A DNA stretch of 64,000 nucleotides from positions 17,242,658-17,306,657 of the forward strand of contig NC_012871.2 of NCBI RefSeq assembly GCF_000003195.3. The letters run 5' to 3'. The notes under the pieces are model-generated. The model had not been told where the DNA came from and made no database searches. It saw nothing but the letters and a program-made list of their open reading frames with translations. Within the stretch, counting starts at the first letter, position 1. The number at the start of each line of letters is the position of its first letter. The position numbers were made by a program, and so were the translations under genes. Source of the DNA: Sorghum bicolor. Lineage: Eukaryota; Streptophyta; Magnoliopsida; Poales; Poaceae. This document shows positions 9,712 through 21,139 of this stretch, in pieces.

Positions 9712-11343
9712 TGTTGACGGTCCTTAAGTATCAAATTTAATTATCAAATAAATAAAGAAAAGGATCCAAATGAAATCAAAATCCAGACCTAGGGTTTTAT
9801 CTGACATAATTCCACGAGTTTTGGTGTTTGTCTATTTCTGCAGGGGGTTATCAGGAAATACGGAAGAAAGGCCCACACGTCGGGATTACATAGAGATATT
9901 AACGTACCGCGCAATTATCTTACATCTAGAAGACTCCAGAAGCCACGAGACCGAAGCGGAGGCGAAACGGGGCCTGACCCTGGGCGCCCGCCCACCTCCT
10001 GAGTCCAATCAGGACTCTGCTTCGTGGGAGATCTCCACCGACCTAAAGGATGAATCTAAACCATACAATCTATGTCGGTTTGATCCAACGGCCCATATTC
10101 ACTTGAAGGGACTATAAAACCAGACCCCCTGGCCCCTGGAGGAGAGAGCCTCTCAACCCTAATTCATTGTTCTCAAGGGAGAAGAAGCCTCTGATCAAGA
10201 TTAGAGCCACCACATCAATTAGATATCTAGATTAGCATAGCTACATAGGATTAGAACTAGAAGGAGTCAATCTTCGATTGGTTTCCGGATCTGTCAGGAG
10301 GATTCTTGGTAATTCTCTAATTGTGCTTCTAATTACTTTCTAATTATCTTTGTTCTTCAATATTATGAATATGACTTTGTTCTACTTCAATATATTGCTT
10401 ATGACTTTGCTCTACTTGCTTATATTCAAGATTATATTGTTCTTAGTTTATCATAGTCATGTACTTGGCTTAGTTAGATTCGATCTATATACATGCTTAG
10501 GATCGTATAGCGTTTATCCATCGGATCCATGGGTAAATGATAGATATTGTGTAGGCGTGGTGCTTATACCGTATTTATCTGCGATTGTACCCAATATGCC
10601 AGATCGTGGGGTGGTTCGTGATAGTGAAAGCTTCATTGATTCTTATATAGTCCCCCTCTCGTGTATTGGGCTGGCAGAGCAATATTATTACAGGGGAGTG
10701 ATTGCTATGTTTCTCATATTCCTTGCTAATATCACTATGCATGGGCGTAGTCTTGTCTCACAATGATTGCTAAGTATGCTTGCACTAATTATGATAATGC
10801 TAGACTATATAGTTGAGAATAACTTAGGGAATATTCTTGTAGTTCGTTCTAATACCATGCTAATGACTTTCTAGAGTATCTAATTGAGGTGCTTATCATA
10901 TTTATTATGTGGCTAGATCAGATTAGTTATCCTTGTCACTATTATTATTTCATATATCTTTTATGTGACACTTATCCCTATATGAAGAGTTAGATATAAT
11001 GTTCTCAATTATACATGCAATGATAGATGCTCAATCTCATATTCTATTCTATAATCAATAGTGATGATTGCTAATCTCTTCCCAGTGGTAAAAATATAAA
11101 TAACGATACCTGGAATACTTCCCGGTTAAAATGCTACATCGGTATTAATCTGTGCGCTTGCAGATCCCATTCATTATTTATTTAGAAGAGCAATTGCATA
11201 TTTCAATACTGCGTCTCTTATATCATGCTAGGGATGACAACTTGGCTTAAGTGGTGTGAGGGATAGGTTTGGCATTTTTGGCACCGTTACTAGATTTAGA
11301 GAACTTAGTCTACTTTTGGAAATGATGTTAAGAATACCCAACA
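9712..11343 (+). repeat. 3' LTR of inner element
   Basis: It is 1,632 bp, the same length as the 5' LTR, with TATAAAA at 10113-10119 and ends TGTTG...CAACA. It is followed by the TSD copy ccaag at 11344. The differences from the 5' LTR that I saw are scattered substitutions, for example at the start of the ORF region near 9777-9810 and near 11050-11075. Confidence 0.95.
10350..10766 (+). CDS. LTR ORF, 3' LTR copy (138 codons)
   Basis: This is the second copy of the hydrophobic LTR ORF at 3725-4141, with only about three residue changes and the frame intact. Lying in the 3' LTR it would be downstream of the element's own transcript body, but the LTR promoter at 10113 could also drive it. Function unknown. 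Confidence 0.35.
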   Translation: MFFNIMNMTLFYFNILLMTLLYLLIFKIILFLVYHSHVLGLVRFDLYTCLGSYSVYPSDPWVNDRYCVGVVLIPYLSAIVPNMPDRGVVRDSESFIDSYIVPLSCIGLAEQYYYRGVIAMFLIFLANITMHGRSLVSQ

Positions 11344-12122
11344 CCAAGTACATAACTATGATAAACTAAGAACAATATAATCTTGAATATAAACAAGTAG
11401 AGCAAAGTCATAAGCAATATATTGAAGTAGAACAAAGTCATATTCATAATATTGAAGAACAAAGATAATTAGAAAGCAATTAGAAGCACAATTAGAGAAT
11501 TACCAAGAATCCTCTTGACAGATCCCGAAACCAATCGAAGATTGACTCCTTCTAGTTCTAATCCTATGTAGCTATGCTAATCTAGATATCTAATTGATGT
11601 GGTGGCTCTAATCTTGATCAGAGGCTTCTTCTCCCTTGAGGAATAATGAATTAGGGTTGAGAGGCTCTCTCCTCCAGGGGCTAGGGGGTCTGGTTTTATA
11701 GTCCCTTCAAGTGAATATGGGCCGTTGGATCAAACCGACATTGATTGAACGGTTATCCTTGATCCTTTAGGTCGGTGGAGATCTCCCACGAAACAGAGTC
11801 CTGATTAGACTCCAAGTCAGGGCGGGCGCCCAGGGAAGGAGGGCGGGCGCCCTGCCTCTGGCCCCGTTCGGCCTCCGCTTTCTTCCCGTGGCTTCTGGAG
11901 TCTTCTAGATGTAAGATAATTGCACGGCACGTTAATATCTCTATGTAATCCCGACGTGTGGGTCTTTCTTCCGTATTTCCTGATAACCCCCTGCAGAAAT
12001 AGACAAACACCAAAACTCGTAGAATTCTGTCAGATAAAACCCTAAGTCTAGATGTTGATTTCATTTGGATCCTTTTCTTTGTTTATTTGATAATTAAATT
12101 TGATACTTAAGGACCGTCAACA
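11344..12122 (-). mobile_element. Outer element LTR, outer-side part
   Basis: This is the continuation of the LTR broken at 3086. The first five bases are the TSD copy ccaag; the rest runs through the TATA region (near 11695) to the LTR end ...CCGTCAACA at 12122. The flank ctgtg after 12122 should be the outer element's TSD, with its partner beyond the left edge of the window. Confidence 0.92.
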
Positions 12123-12369
12123 CTGTGGTGGCTTGATCTATGCGACTTAGCTCGTTCGTCGTCATCGTGTCCCTTGAATGAGCCCTGCCTCCCCTTTTAC
12201 AGTCTCAAGGGAAGGTAGGCGATACATGTGTCATGGCGTTACGGTCTTGGTTCGAGTTGTGGGTTGAAGCATGGCATCGTACAGTGACGGTGAGGTTCTC
12301 CATTCCTTATGTTGTAGCCGGTCGTGGACGTTGTATGGGCGTGCTTGCTACTGTAACGTTCGTGCTGAG
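12123..12369. other. Unassigned spacer between two LTR elements
   Basis: About 250 bp of mixed composition with no ORF, terminal repeat or RNA-gene signal that I recognise. It may be the older host sequence into which the neighbouring elements inserted. Confidence 0.4.
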
Positions 12370-13580
12370 TGTTGACACTTAACTTATAAAATTTGTTAGC
12401 ATTTATTTCTCCACCAGATATGAATATCTACTAGAATAGGGTTATCACTGACAGTTTCCACGAGTTTTGCATATTCTGTATTTTTTTAGTGATTAATTCA
12501 GAAAGAGCTTAAAAGAGGGATTTAAGTGCTAATCAACCACAAAACTTATCCACGACGGAAGGATGACACCAGAGGGATTAGGAATACTCCAGAAGACACC
12601 AGAAGCAATGGGACTGGCATAGGCCACCAGGTGGGGCCGGCTGGCCCCACCCTGGTGCCGTCCGGCCCCCTATAGCTAGGGTTTTGGGCCCCCTTCCGGA
12701 AGCTTCCTCCACCGCCTCAGAGGAGCCATCTTGGCCGCTTGTTAAGTCAGTTTGATCCAACAACGTGTATCCATCCCAGCAGGCTATAAATAGAAGGCTA
12801 ACCCCCCTAGAGGAGGCCAGATCAAGAGATGAAGAGTCAGAACATTAGATAGAGATCCAATAGATCTAGGCTAGCAATCAAGATAGAGATTAGAGAGATA
12901 GAGTAGAGGAGTAGAGATTTGGAGGAGTCCCAGCCTATCGGAGCTTCCTCATGAGCTGTATTCGTCTGGATTCGGCTCTCTTGTACGGAGCTGCGTTCTG
13001 AGGTACTTTTGTATTTACCATTCTAATTCAAGTAAGCAACTTGTTTATATTCGTTCTTTGGTTTGCAACTCATATTATATTGAGTACTACGATTTGGGTA
13101 GCTCCTAGGTCAGAGTAGTGATTCGTAGCGTAGACATGGTGTCTGGGCTATGGTTGCTTGTGAATGTCCCCTGATTAGTCGGACAGTGGTAGTTTGCGTA
13201 GGTGACTTTATAGCTACGTTGATTCCTCTGTAGTTCACTTCCCGTTGATAGGATTGATAGGCTTATAGGTGCCTGATAGGGGATTACTCTGTTTCTTCTC
13301 CTATTCGGGTTACTTACCCGATAAGATGATACTATACAAAGTTTACTGGTTATTAGAACCATAGTACATTAGCTATTTCCTCATTCTCAATAGTTTTCTA
13401 GATTGATTGTACCCCCCTTAGATTAAGAGTTATAGGCTAGGTCATAAATCACCTACTGTTTCTTTGGGTTCGATATTAAAACCAGGTTGATCTTGGTGAA
13501 GTGTTGATCAATATATATCTGTGCGCTTGTGGATAATCTGATTATAATCATTATTAGGGTGCAGTTAATTTATACCAACA
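12370..13580 (+). mobile_element. 5' LTR of a second Athila-like family
   Basis: It starts TGTTGACACTT and ends TATACCAACA (1,211 bp), has TATAAATA at 12785-12792, and shares with the first family the closing region with a GCGCTTG motif. It is followed by a degraded primer site and a Gag start, so this is a 5' LTR in plus orientation. The element is cut off at 13891 and no 3' LTR is present. Confidence 0.8.
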
Positions 13581-13891
13581 AGCATTTTTAATGCCGTTAC
13601 CGGGGAACGGTTTGCTGGTTTTGACATTAGTCTATCTTAGTCTATAATTATCCTTTTTTATAAATATATATATAATATAAAATAAAAATATGGAAATTGA
13701 ATCTCAACTTTTATATCAATATGGAGCACCATCAGGATCGTACCTCTAGCTAAAGGAATCTTCTAAACCTATCACATCATCTAGCTATGAGCTACGTCCG
13801 GGACTAATCAAATTAGTTCAAGAACATATTTTTTCTAGTAATTCTAGCGAAAACCCCTATTCCCACTTAGCCGATTTTGAGTAGACATGTT
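13581..13891 (+). pseudogene. Primer site and Gag N-terminal remnant of the second Athila-like element
   Basis: An eroded primer site (ATGCCGTTACCGGGGA, about 13591-13606) resembles the tRNA-Asp type. A Gag start follows at about 13690, containing an in-frame stop and then the conserved Athila-type stretch YELRPGLIKLVQ and a SHLADFE motif near 13865-13880. The sequence switches at 13892 to an LTR of another superfamily, so the element is truncated there. Confidence 0.75.
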
Positions 13892-13975
13892 TGAAAGGAT
13901 CAAGATGCCCAAGAGAGGGGGATGAATTGGGCTTCTCTAAAAATTTAAGCAACCTATAAGCTCCAATTCAACCCC

Positions 13976-16402
13976 TGAAGGGTCGAGATGGCGGACTAGA
14001 GGGCGGAGTGAATAGTCCTTTCTAAAAATTATTACACTGGCTAACCGAAACAAATGCGGAATTAAAACTATCAGTCTAGCCAAGACTACAGCCCTCTATC
14101 TAAGTTCTCTAGCACCTTGAAAAGATCCTAAACAAGCAAGGAAGGTGCTACCTTAGCAAGAGCTCACCTAACCAATTCTAGGAGCAAGGTCACACAAACC
14201 TATGCCACTAGTACATTGCAAGACCGTGGAGCTCCTATACAACTAGTAAGCAAAAGCACAAAGCTCCTAAGCTCACTAGCAATGCTTAATAACAAGGCAA
14301 CCAATGCCAAATTAGAGAGCGCAAGTTACTTAGCTACACAAACTAAGCAATGTGACTAACAAGGTTACACAAACCAAATTAGTCACGCAAAGAAACTACT
14401 TCTAGCTACACAAGCAAGAAGGTAACTAGCAAGCTACACAAGCTAACTAATTACAAGAGCAACTACACAAGCATAAGTATATAAATGTAAGAACAAGCTT
14501 GTGTTAGGGACTTGCAAACCAACGGGAAGAACAATGTTGACACGATGATTTTCTCCCGAGGTTCACTTGGTTGCCACCAAGCTACGTCCCCGTTGAGACA
14601 AGCTCCAAGGTTGCCACCGGTCCTCTTGCTAGTGGTGACCCACAAGTCACACTCTCCCACGTGGAGTGCTTACCACAAGCTCTAGAACTTGACCCGGCCG
14701 GATTACTTGTCGCTCTTCACGTCTCGCTCAACTAGAGTTACTCTTCGCGATCCCCGCGGGGTGAGCACCGTACCCCTCACAATCTCTTCTCCGGAGCACC
14801 GCACAATCTCCTTGCGTGCTTCGACGGAGTCACAAGCCACCAAGCCGTCTAGGAGGTGGCAACCTCCAAGAGTAACAAGCACCACCGGCTTGCAACACGA
14901 ACACCTGGTGCCACTCGATGCAATCTCTCAATACAACGCACTAGAATTGCTCACTCACACAATCAGATGATCACTATCAAGCATATGTGAGTTAGAGGCT
15001 TTACTAGTACTCCCAAGCATGGACACTAAGTCGCAAGGGTGCTCAGCACCGGCCAAGGCCGGCCACTACTTCTATTTATAGCCCCAAGGGCTAAACTAGC
15101 TGTTGCCCCTTCACTGGGCAAAACACGTGGGCACCAGACACGCTGTAGGGAGCCACCGAACGCTCAACCCTAGCGTCCGGTGCTCAGCTGACCGCCATGT
15201 GTCACTAGCCGTTTGAACTCGACCGTTGCCACCAACGGCTACCACGCGCGCGCGCCTGCACCAGACACATCAGACGCTCTACTGCTTCACACCGGATGCG
15301 TCCGGTGCACACCGGACCCATGCGCAGAGAGCTCCGCAAACTTGCAGGGTCACCAGACGTAAGCCACCGAACGCACAGTGCCCGGTGCTCTTCAGTCAGA
15401 AACACCTCGCACGCACTCGCTAACGTCATGCACCACCCGACGCTCGAACAGTATCCTGTCCGCGTCCGGTGCTAGCGTCCGGTGCGCACTCTACACCTGT
15501 GCTAGCAGCTGCCAGTGCACCAGACGCTCAAGCACAGCGTCCAGTGCCTCCACGGCCTACGTCCGGTGAGAAAAACACTCCACGACTTCTCCAAATTTCC
15601 CACCGACGCAATAGAAAATATGCACTTAATTTTCTCAAAAGCGCCGAATCCGGGAGGGAGAGAGGAACCCAAACCCCTCTCTACCCTAGGAACTCCACCT
15701 CCTTTGCAAAGTGTGCCAACACCAACAAGTTCACACCACCAAGTGCAAGTGTGTTAGTTTTTCACAAACATTTTCTCAAAGGAGTTAGCCTCTCAAACTT
15801 GCCACGCCACTTGATCCTAACACGTATGCAAAGTTAGATCGCTCAAGTGGCACTAGATGACCGATATGCAAACAAGTTTGCCCCTCTTGATAGTACGGCC
15901 ATCTATCCTAAATCCGGTCATAAACTTCTCTACACACCTATAACCGGTGAAATGGAAATGCCCTAGGTTATACCTTTGCCTTGCGCTTTCCATTCCATCT
16001 CCTCCAATGTTGATGCAACACATGCACCAACCAATCACCAAATGATATGATCCACTTCATATCATCACGTGACCGTATTGGTTCATCGATCTTGACCTCA
16101 CTTGCTCTTCACTGTTGCCTCGGTCCATCGGCGCCAAGTCTTGCTCAAGCTTCACCGTCACACGCAGTCCCTCGCTTCAAAGCCTCTGACTTGCCCTTCA
16201 CTCTTGCAACCGGTCCATCGAGCCAAGCCTCATCTTGATCTTCTCCACCTTGGTCACATGACTCCATGTCATGTCTCATCTACAATGAGCTCCTTCTTCA
16301 TCACATCATCACCTGTGGACTAATCTCCTGTGTATCTCACATAAACACTATTAGTCCACCTAAGTTGTCACTCAGTTACCAAAACCAAACAAGGACCTTT
16401 CA
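13976..16402 (-). mobile_element. Nested copia-type LTR (family A), solo
   Basis: On the minus strand it begins TGAAAGGTCCTTG and ends at plus position 13976 (plus-strand TGAAGGGTC), about 2,427 bp. The bases aaccc occur on both sides (13970-13974 and 16403-16407), with one extra c on the left, which fits a TSD. It has no primer site or internal region, so it is solo. The stretch 15120-15570 is packed with CCGGACGC / GCGTCCGG motifs. Confidence 0.72.
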
Positions 16403-16980
16403 AACCCTTGTGCCTATAGAGAGCTACCGGATAAAAGTTTTGCAACCTAATTTCAATCCTATTCTAGCATGGCAATTCTAGGAATGTAAAAGCTCAATGT
16501 AAATGCTAGAAAGTAAGGGAGGAGAGCAAGAAGAACGTGGCGATGTTTAGCCGATGTATCGGAGAGTCGCCAGTCCCCACTAGTTCTCGTTGGAGCACCC
16601 GCGCAAGGGTCTTGCTCCCCCTTGGTCCGCGCAAGGACCAAGTGCTCTCTACGAGCTGATTCTTCGACACTCCGTCGTGGTGAATCGTCTAAAACCGCTC
16701 ACAAGCTTGACACGAGCCACCCATAAGAACTCCGGGCGGTATTCGTGCCTCCAATCACCACCGAACCATCTAGGTGATGGCAATCTCCAAGAGTAACAAG
16801 CAAAGAACTCTCACTTGACCCAAACAAGGCTCTAGAGAGTGGTGGATGCACACTTGAACTCTTGGAACTCAACTAGAGAAGGATTCACTCAAGAAATCAC
16901 TTAATTCTCAATCCTCTCTAGGCTCTTGCTTCTCTCTTGCACCACAAGGTGTTTCTCAGCTGATCAAATGGGCAAGAGAC

Positions 16981-18637
16981 TGTTGGGTATTCTTAACATC
17001 ACTACCAAAAGTAGACAATTCCTAATTCTAGTAACGGTGCCAAAAATACCAAACCTATCCCTCATACCACTTAAGCCAAGTTGTCATCCCCAGCATGACA
17101 TGAGAGACGCGGTATTGAAATATGCAATTGCTCTTCTAAATAAATAATGAATGGGATTTGCAAGCGCACAGATTAATACCGATGTAGCATTTTAACTGGG
17201 AAGTATTCCAAGTATCGTTATTTATATTTTTACCACTGGGAAGGGATTAGCAATCATCAATAGTGATTACAGAATAGAATATGAGATTGAGTATCTATCA
17301 TTGCATATGTAATTGAGAACAATTATCTAACTCTTTCATACAGGGGTAAGTGTCACATAAAAGATATATGAAGTAATGAATAGTGACAAAGATAATTAAT
17401 CTGATCATAACTAGCCACATAATAAATATGATAAGCACCTCAATTAGATACTCTAGAAAGTCATTAGCATAGAATTAGAACGAACTACAAGAATATTTCC
17501 TAAGTTATTCTCAACTATATAGTCTAGCATTATCATAGTTAGTGCAAGCATACTTAGCAATCATTGTGAGACAAGACTACGCCCATGCATAGTGATATTA
17601 GCAAGGAATATGAGAAACATAGCAATCACTCCCCTGTAATAATATTGCTCTGCCAGCCCAATACACGAGAGGGGGACTATATAAGAATCAATGAAGTTGT
17701 CACTATCACGAACTACCCCACGATCTGGCACATTGGGTACAATCGCAGATAAATACGGTATAAGCACCACGCCTACACAATATCTATCATTTACCCATGG
17801 ATCCGATGGATAAACGCTATACGATCCTAAGCATGTATATAGATCCAATATAACTAAGCCAAGTACATAACTATGATATACTAAGAACAATATAATATTG
17901 AATATAAGCAAATAGAGCAAAGTCATAAGCAATATATTGAAGTAGAACAAAGTCATATTCATAATATTGAAGAACAAAGATAATTAGAAAGCAATTAGAA
18001 GCACAATTAGAGAATTACCAAGAATCCTCTTGACAGATCCGAAAACCAATCGAAGATTGACTCCTTCTAGTTCTAATCCTATGTAGCTATGCTAATCTAG
18101 ATATCTAATTGATGTGGTGGCTCTAATCTTGATCAGGGGCTTCTTCTCTCTTGAGGAATAATGAATTAGGGTTGAGAGGCTCTCTCCTCCAGGGGCCAGA
18201 GGGTCTGGTTTTATAGTCCCTTCAAGTGAATATGGGCCGTTGGATCAAATCGACATAGATTGTATGGTTTAGATTCATCCTTTAGGTCGGTGGAGATCTC
18301 CCATGAAGCAGAGTCCTGATTGGACTCAGGGAGGGGGTGGGCGCCCAGGGGAACAGGGCGGGTGCCCTGTCTCTGGCCCCGTTTCGTCTCCGCTTCGGTC
18401 TCGTGGCTTCTGGAGTCTTCTAGATGTAAGATAATTGCGCGGCTTGTTAATATCTCTATGTAATCCCGACGTGTGGGCCTTTCTTCCGTATTTCCTGATA
18501 ACCCCCTGCAGAAATAAACAAACACCAAAACTCGTGGAATTCTGTCAGATAAAACCCTAAGTCTAGATGTTGATTTCATTTGGATCCTTTTCTTTGTTTA
18601 TTTGATAATTAAATTTGATACTTAAGGACCGTCAACA
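16981..18637 (-). mobile_element. Solo LTR of the inner-element family
   Basis: This is 1,657 bp from TGTTGGG to GTCAACA, in the same orientation as the outer LTR at 2202/12122. A perfect 5-bp TSD gagac lies at 16976-16980 and 18638-18642. It was inserted into the family B LTR and its internal region was removed by LTR-LTR recombination. It carries the intact LTR ORF at 17561-17977. Confidence 0.93.
17561..17977 (-). CDS. LTR ORF in solo LTR (138 codons)
   Basis: This is a third intact copy of the hydrophobic LTR ORF, with a handful of residue changes relative to 3725-4141 and no stop or frameshift. It is present in a solo LTR that no longer needs any function. That speaks for a recent insertion or simple chance as much as for selection. 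Confidence 0.35.
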   Translation of the reverse strand: MFFNIMNMTLFYFNILLMTLLYLLIFNIILFLVYHSYVLGLVILDLYTCLGSYSVYPSDPWVNDRYCVGVVLIPYLSAIVPNVPDRGVVRDSDNFIDSYIVPLSCIGLAEQYYYRGVIAMFLIFLANITMHGRSLVSQ

Positions 18638-18705
18638 GAGACCTCCCATAGACGAGGTGAAGGAGTATAAATACTCCCCATCAAATCCAAGGGCCGGCCA
18701 CCCAA

Positions 18706-19136
18706 ATTATTTTTATATATTTATCTTACTGATGCTTGATTTATTCTGTATCAAGAAGCAACACAGTAATGTCCATGAATTATATTCATGTTTGATCATG
18801 ATTATATGTAAGTATTTAAAAGTTTATAGACACCCAAATAAATATCCTATTGTATGAGTTTTTTATTAAGTTGCTTTTTCATATATAAATATAATTATTT
18901 ATGTTTGGCCTATCAATGAACAATACAATGGTATAGGCAAATCATATTTACACTTAATCATGACTGCATACAAGGATTAAAAAATTAATAGACAACAAAA
19001 CAGACAATTCATTGTATACGCTATCTGTTTAGATACGTGTGAGTTGCACATGCCCTAACATGTTGCGACCCCGGATAGACATCTCGTATTTCAGTTTATA
19101 TATACTTACTTCTTACCTATAAAGAAAGTCGTTTGA
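18706..19136. other. AT-rich unassigned sequence
   Basis: I see no ORF of note, no terminal repeat and no RNA gene. The stretch separates the LTR cluster from a pair of Tourist-like elements. Confidence 0.4.
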
Positions 19137-19455
19137 GTCTGTTTGGTACAGCTCACATCAGCTTCATGAGTTGTTGTGAGCTGTTTTTTAATACTTATTT
19201 CTAAAACAGCTTCATGAATGAAGTTGTTTTTCTTCTCCTCTCTTAAAGACATGAGTTGGAATGAAGTTGAAAAAAGTAGCTTATTGCAGCTCTCTCCCTC
19301 ATTTCTCTCTCTCATCTATGCATGAAGTAGTTGGTGAAGCTATTTTACCAAATACTTTTTCTAAAACAGCTCAGCTTCATCTAGAAAGTTGCTCATGAAG
19401 CTATTTTCTAAAAAAACAGCTTTACTAGTGAAGTTGAGCTATGCCAAACAAGCCC
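19137..19455. mobile_element. Tourist-like (PIF/Harbinger) MITE
   Basis: About 319 bp with inverted ends TGTTTGGTACAGCTC and GAGCTATGCCAAACA. A 3-bp flank tga (19134-19136) and taa (19456-19458) fits a TAA-type TSD with one change. The interior repeats AGCTTCATGAA-like words in both orientations, so the element can fold back. A second member starts 11 bp further on. Confidence 0.65.
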
Positions 19456-19652
19456 TAAGAATATAAGGGCTCGTTCGGCACAGCTCAACTTCATTAGTAA
19501 AGCTGTTTTTTTAGAAAATAGCTTCATGAGCAACTTTCTAGGTGAAGCTGAACTGTTTTGGAAAAAAATGTTTGATAAAATAGCTTCACCAACTGCTTCA
19601 TGCATAGATGAGAGAAAGAAATAAGGGTGAGCTGCAATAAGCTACTTTTTTT
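19270..19652. repeat. Near-perfect palindrome, arms of about 187 bp
   Basis: The arm 19270-19456 is the inverse of 19466-19652 with few mismatches and a 9-nt spacer. It forms where the right half of one MITE meets the left half of a related element in the opposite sense. RNA from it would make a long hairpin. Confidence 0.8.
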
Positions 19653-21136
19653 ACGATAATGCTTTGACTCTGACGTCCGGCCGTTTTCGGACGTGGTGCC
19701 CGCTCACTCGGCTTTCTGTCGCTCGTGTCTATCCGCATGCGACTCTTCTCATCCACTCATTTCCGTCTGCATGTAGCTCTCCTCATCCACTCATCTCAAA
19801 ATATCTACCGCATGGCTCTCCTTGCCCACTCTCTCCCCTGCTACTTGCTCTCTCATTCGCTTCTCTCTTCTCTCTCTCTCAGAAATCCACCGCAGCCTTC
19901 CATGGTCCCAACCTGGGAGACCTCGACTTAGTGCGGTGCCTTCCCCCATCTCCCTCCTCAACCGAAGCTCGAGCACGCAATAGGGGGGGTCTGTGGAGGC
20001 GGCGTCCTCTACCCATCTCAAGCTCGATGTGCGTCCTCCACCCTAGCGTGTCGTCCCCCACCTCGACGCCGGCCATGGTGGCTTTCCCGTGGTGGATCCA
20101 TGTAGTACTGGCCTTCCCATAGTGGATACATGGAGCACGATGCAGATCCTGTAGAGTGGTGGTCTCCTCCACCCAATAGGCGATGGCAGCCCATCCCCCA
20201 TCCCATCCATGGAGGCGGCTCAATCTGCACCCCCGACGGCGCCCCCAACCCATGTGCCTCCCCTCTTTCCCTTTATCTCGCGGATACAATGGATTTTGTA
20301 GTGTTGCAATCGTCTATTAGAGATGTTTTAGTAGTCTATTCGAGATGTTTCAGTAGTAGTTCTTTTGTTGTTGCAATAATATGTTTCTTACTGTTTCAAC
20401 TTCTTCATCCCAATGTTGTTGTAGTATTGCTTTCTTTGTGATGTTGCAGTATGTTTCAGTTGCTTCAATCTCATGTCTGCAGTAGGTGTTTCATGTTGTT
20501 GCATCAGTTTGTTCGGTGTTGTTGTAATAACATGTTCATTGTATTTCAACTGGTTCAACTTATTTATTGAAGCACTTTGTTCAGTGTTATTGCATAACAT
20601 ATTCATGGTGTTTCAACTGGTTCAACTTATTTGCTGCAACAATTTGTTCGGTGTTGTTGCAATAACATGTTCATGTTGTTTCAGTTGTCGTTTCATCATA
20701 TTGTTACAGCGCCAAGCAGGGGGTTGGGGGTGGGCCGTGGGAGTGAGCTAGCGATGGATGGAGGTGCTGGGGACCGACGAGGTGGGGGGGATCTCGTGGG
20801 TGTGGAGAGCGGAGGCGGTTCCTTTCATCTTCGTGTGGGGGCGGGTGCAGTCGGGTTCCCATATCTACTTTTTTTTATATATTTTTTTCTTTCTCGGTGC
20901 GGGGCGAGTGGGGGCGTGATTTCTACAAAGGCTTGGCGTCCGGACGCTAGCGGCTAGCGTTCAGATCGGACGTCCGGACGATAGCAGTACCGTTTTTTAC
21001 TTTATTCCAACTCATATCTTTGTGAGAGGAGAAGAAAAACAGCTTCACTCGTAAAGCTGTTTTAGCAATAAGTGTTTGCAAAAAAAACAGCTCACAAATG
21101 CTTATGAAACTATTGTGAGCTGTACCAAACATGTCC
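19467..21136. mobile_element. Large Tourist-like element carrying about 1.3 kb of unrelated DNA
   Basis: It has the same terminal family as 19137-19455 and a perfect 3-bp TSD taa at 19464-19466 and 21137-21139. The ends are GGGCTCGTTCGGCACAGCTC on the left and, inverted, GGACATGTTTGGTACAGCTC on the right. The arms (to about 19652, and from about 20990) are MITE-like. Between them lies GC-rich, pyrimidine-rich sequence (19660-20290), a minisatellite-like stretch and another GC-rich segment with GTCCGGACG words. The middle shows no recognisable transposase; it may be a nested element or captured host sequence. Confidence 0.65.
20505..20690 (+). repeat. Imperfect tandem repeat, unit about 70 bp
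   Basis: Roughly two and a half diverged units share TTTGTTCGGTGTTGTTG, an AACATGTTCAT block and GTTTCAACTGGTTCAACTTA. Shorter, more diverged copies extend back towards 20300. Confidence 0.7.
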
Positions 21137-21139
21137 TAA

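Larger units (their letters stand above)
3087..11343 (+). mobile_element. Complete non-autonomous Ty3/gypsy (Athila/Tat-like) gag-pro retrotransposon
   Basis: The element is 8,257 bp. It has two 1,632-bp LTRs (3087-4718 and 9712-11343) that start TGTTGACGG and end ACCCAACA, and the 5-bp TSD ccaag at 3082-3086 and 11344-11348. The order is LTR, tRNA-Asp primer site, gag with a CCHC knuckle, two retropepsin-like domains, about 2.2 kb without long ORFs, polypurine tract, LTR. No reverse transcriptase, RNase H or integrase is visible, so it must move by using enzymes of another element. By eye the two LTRs differ at roughly 14 positions (about 0.9%), which means a young insertion. It sits antiparallel in the LTR of another member of its own family. 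Confidence 0.93.
13892..18705 (-). mobile_element. Ty1/copia-type LTR (family B), truncated, with two nested LTRs
   Basis: Pieces at 13892-13975, 16403-16980 and 18643-18705 match, in order, the uninterrupted LTR at 37826-39349. That includes the TGAAAGGATCAAG terminus, a segment near 16450-16800 and the TATA region at 18669-18680. Two insertions interrupt it: an LTR at 13976-16402 and a solo Athila-like LTR at 16981-18637. The match fades after about 18705, so the 5' part of this LTR is lost. The orientation is minus because the TGAAAGG end is the reverse complement of the CCTTTCA 3' terminus. Confidence 0.78.

Noticed and set aside
19664..20441. Overlapping 100-150-codon ORFs in the large Tourist-like element
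   Set aside because: They are pyrimidine-rich, low-complexity, open on both strands and have no recognisable domain, so they are not called as genes.
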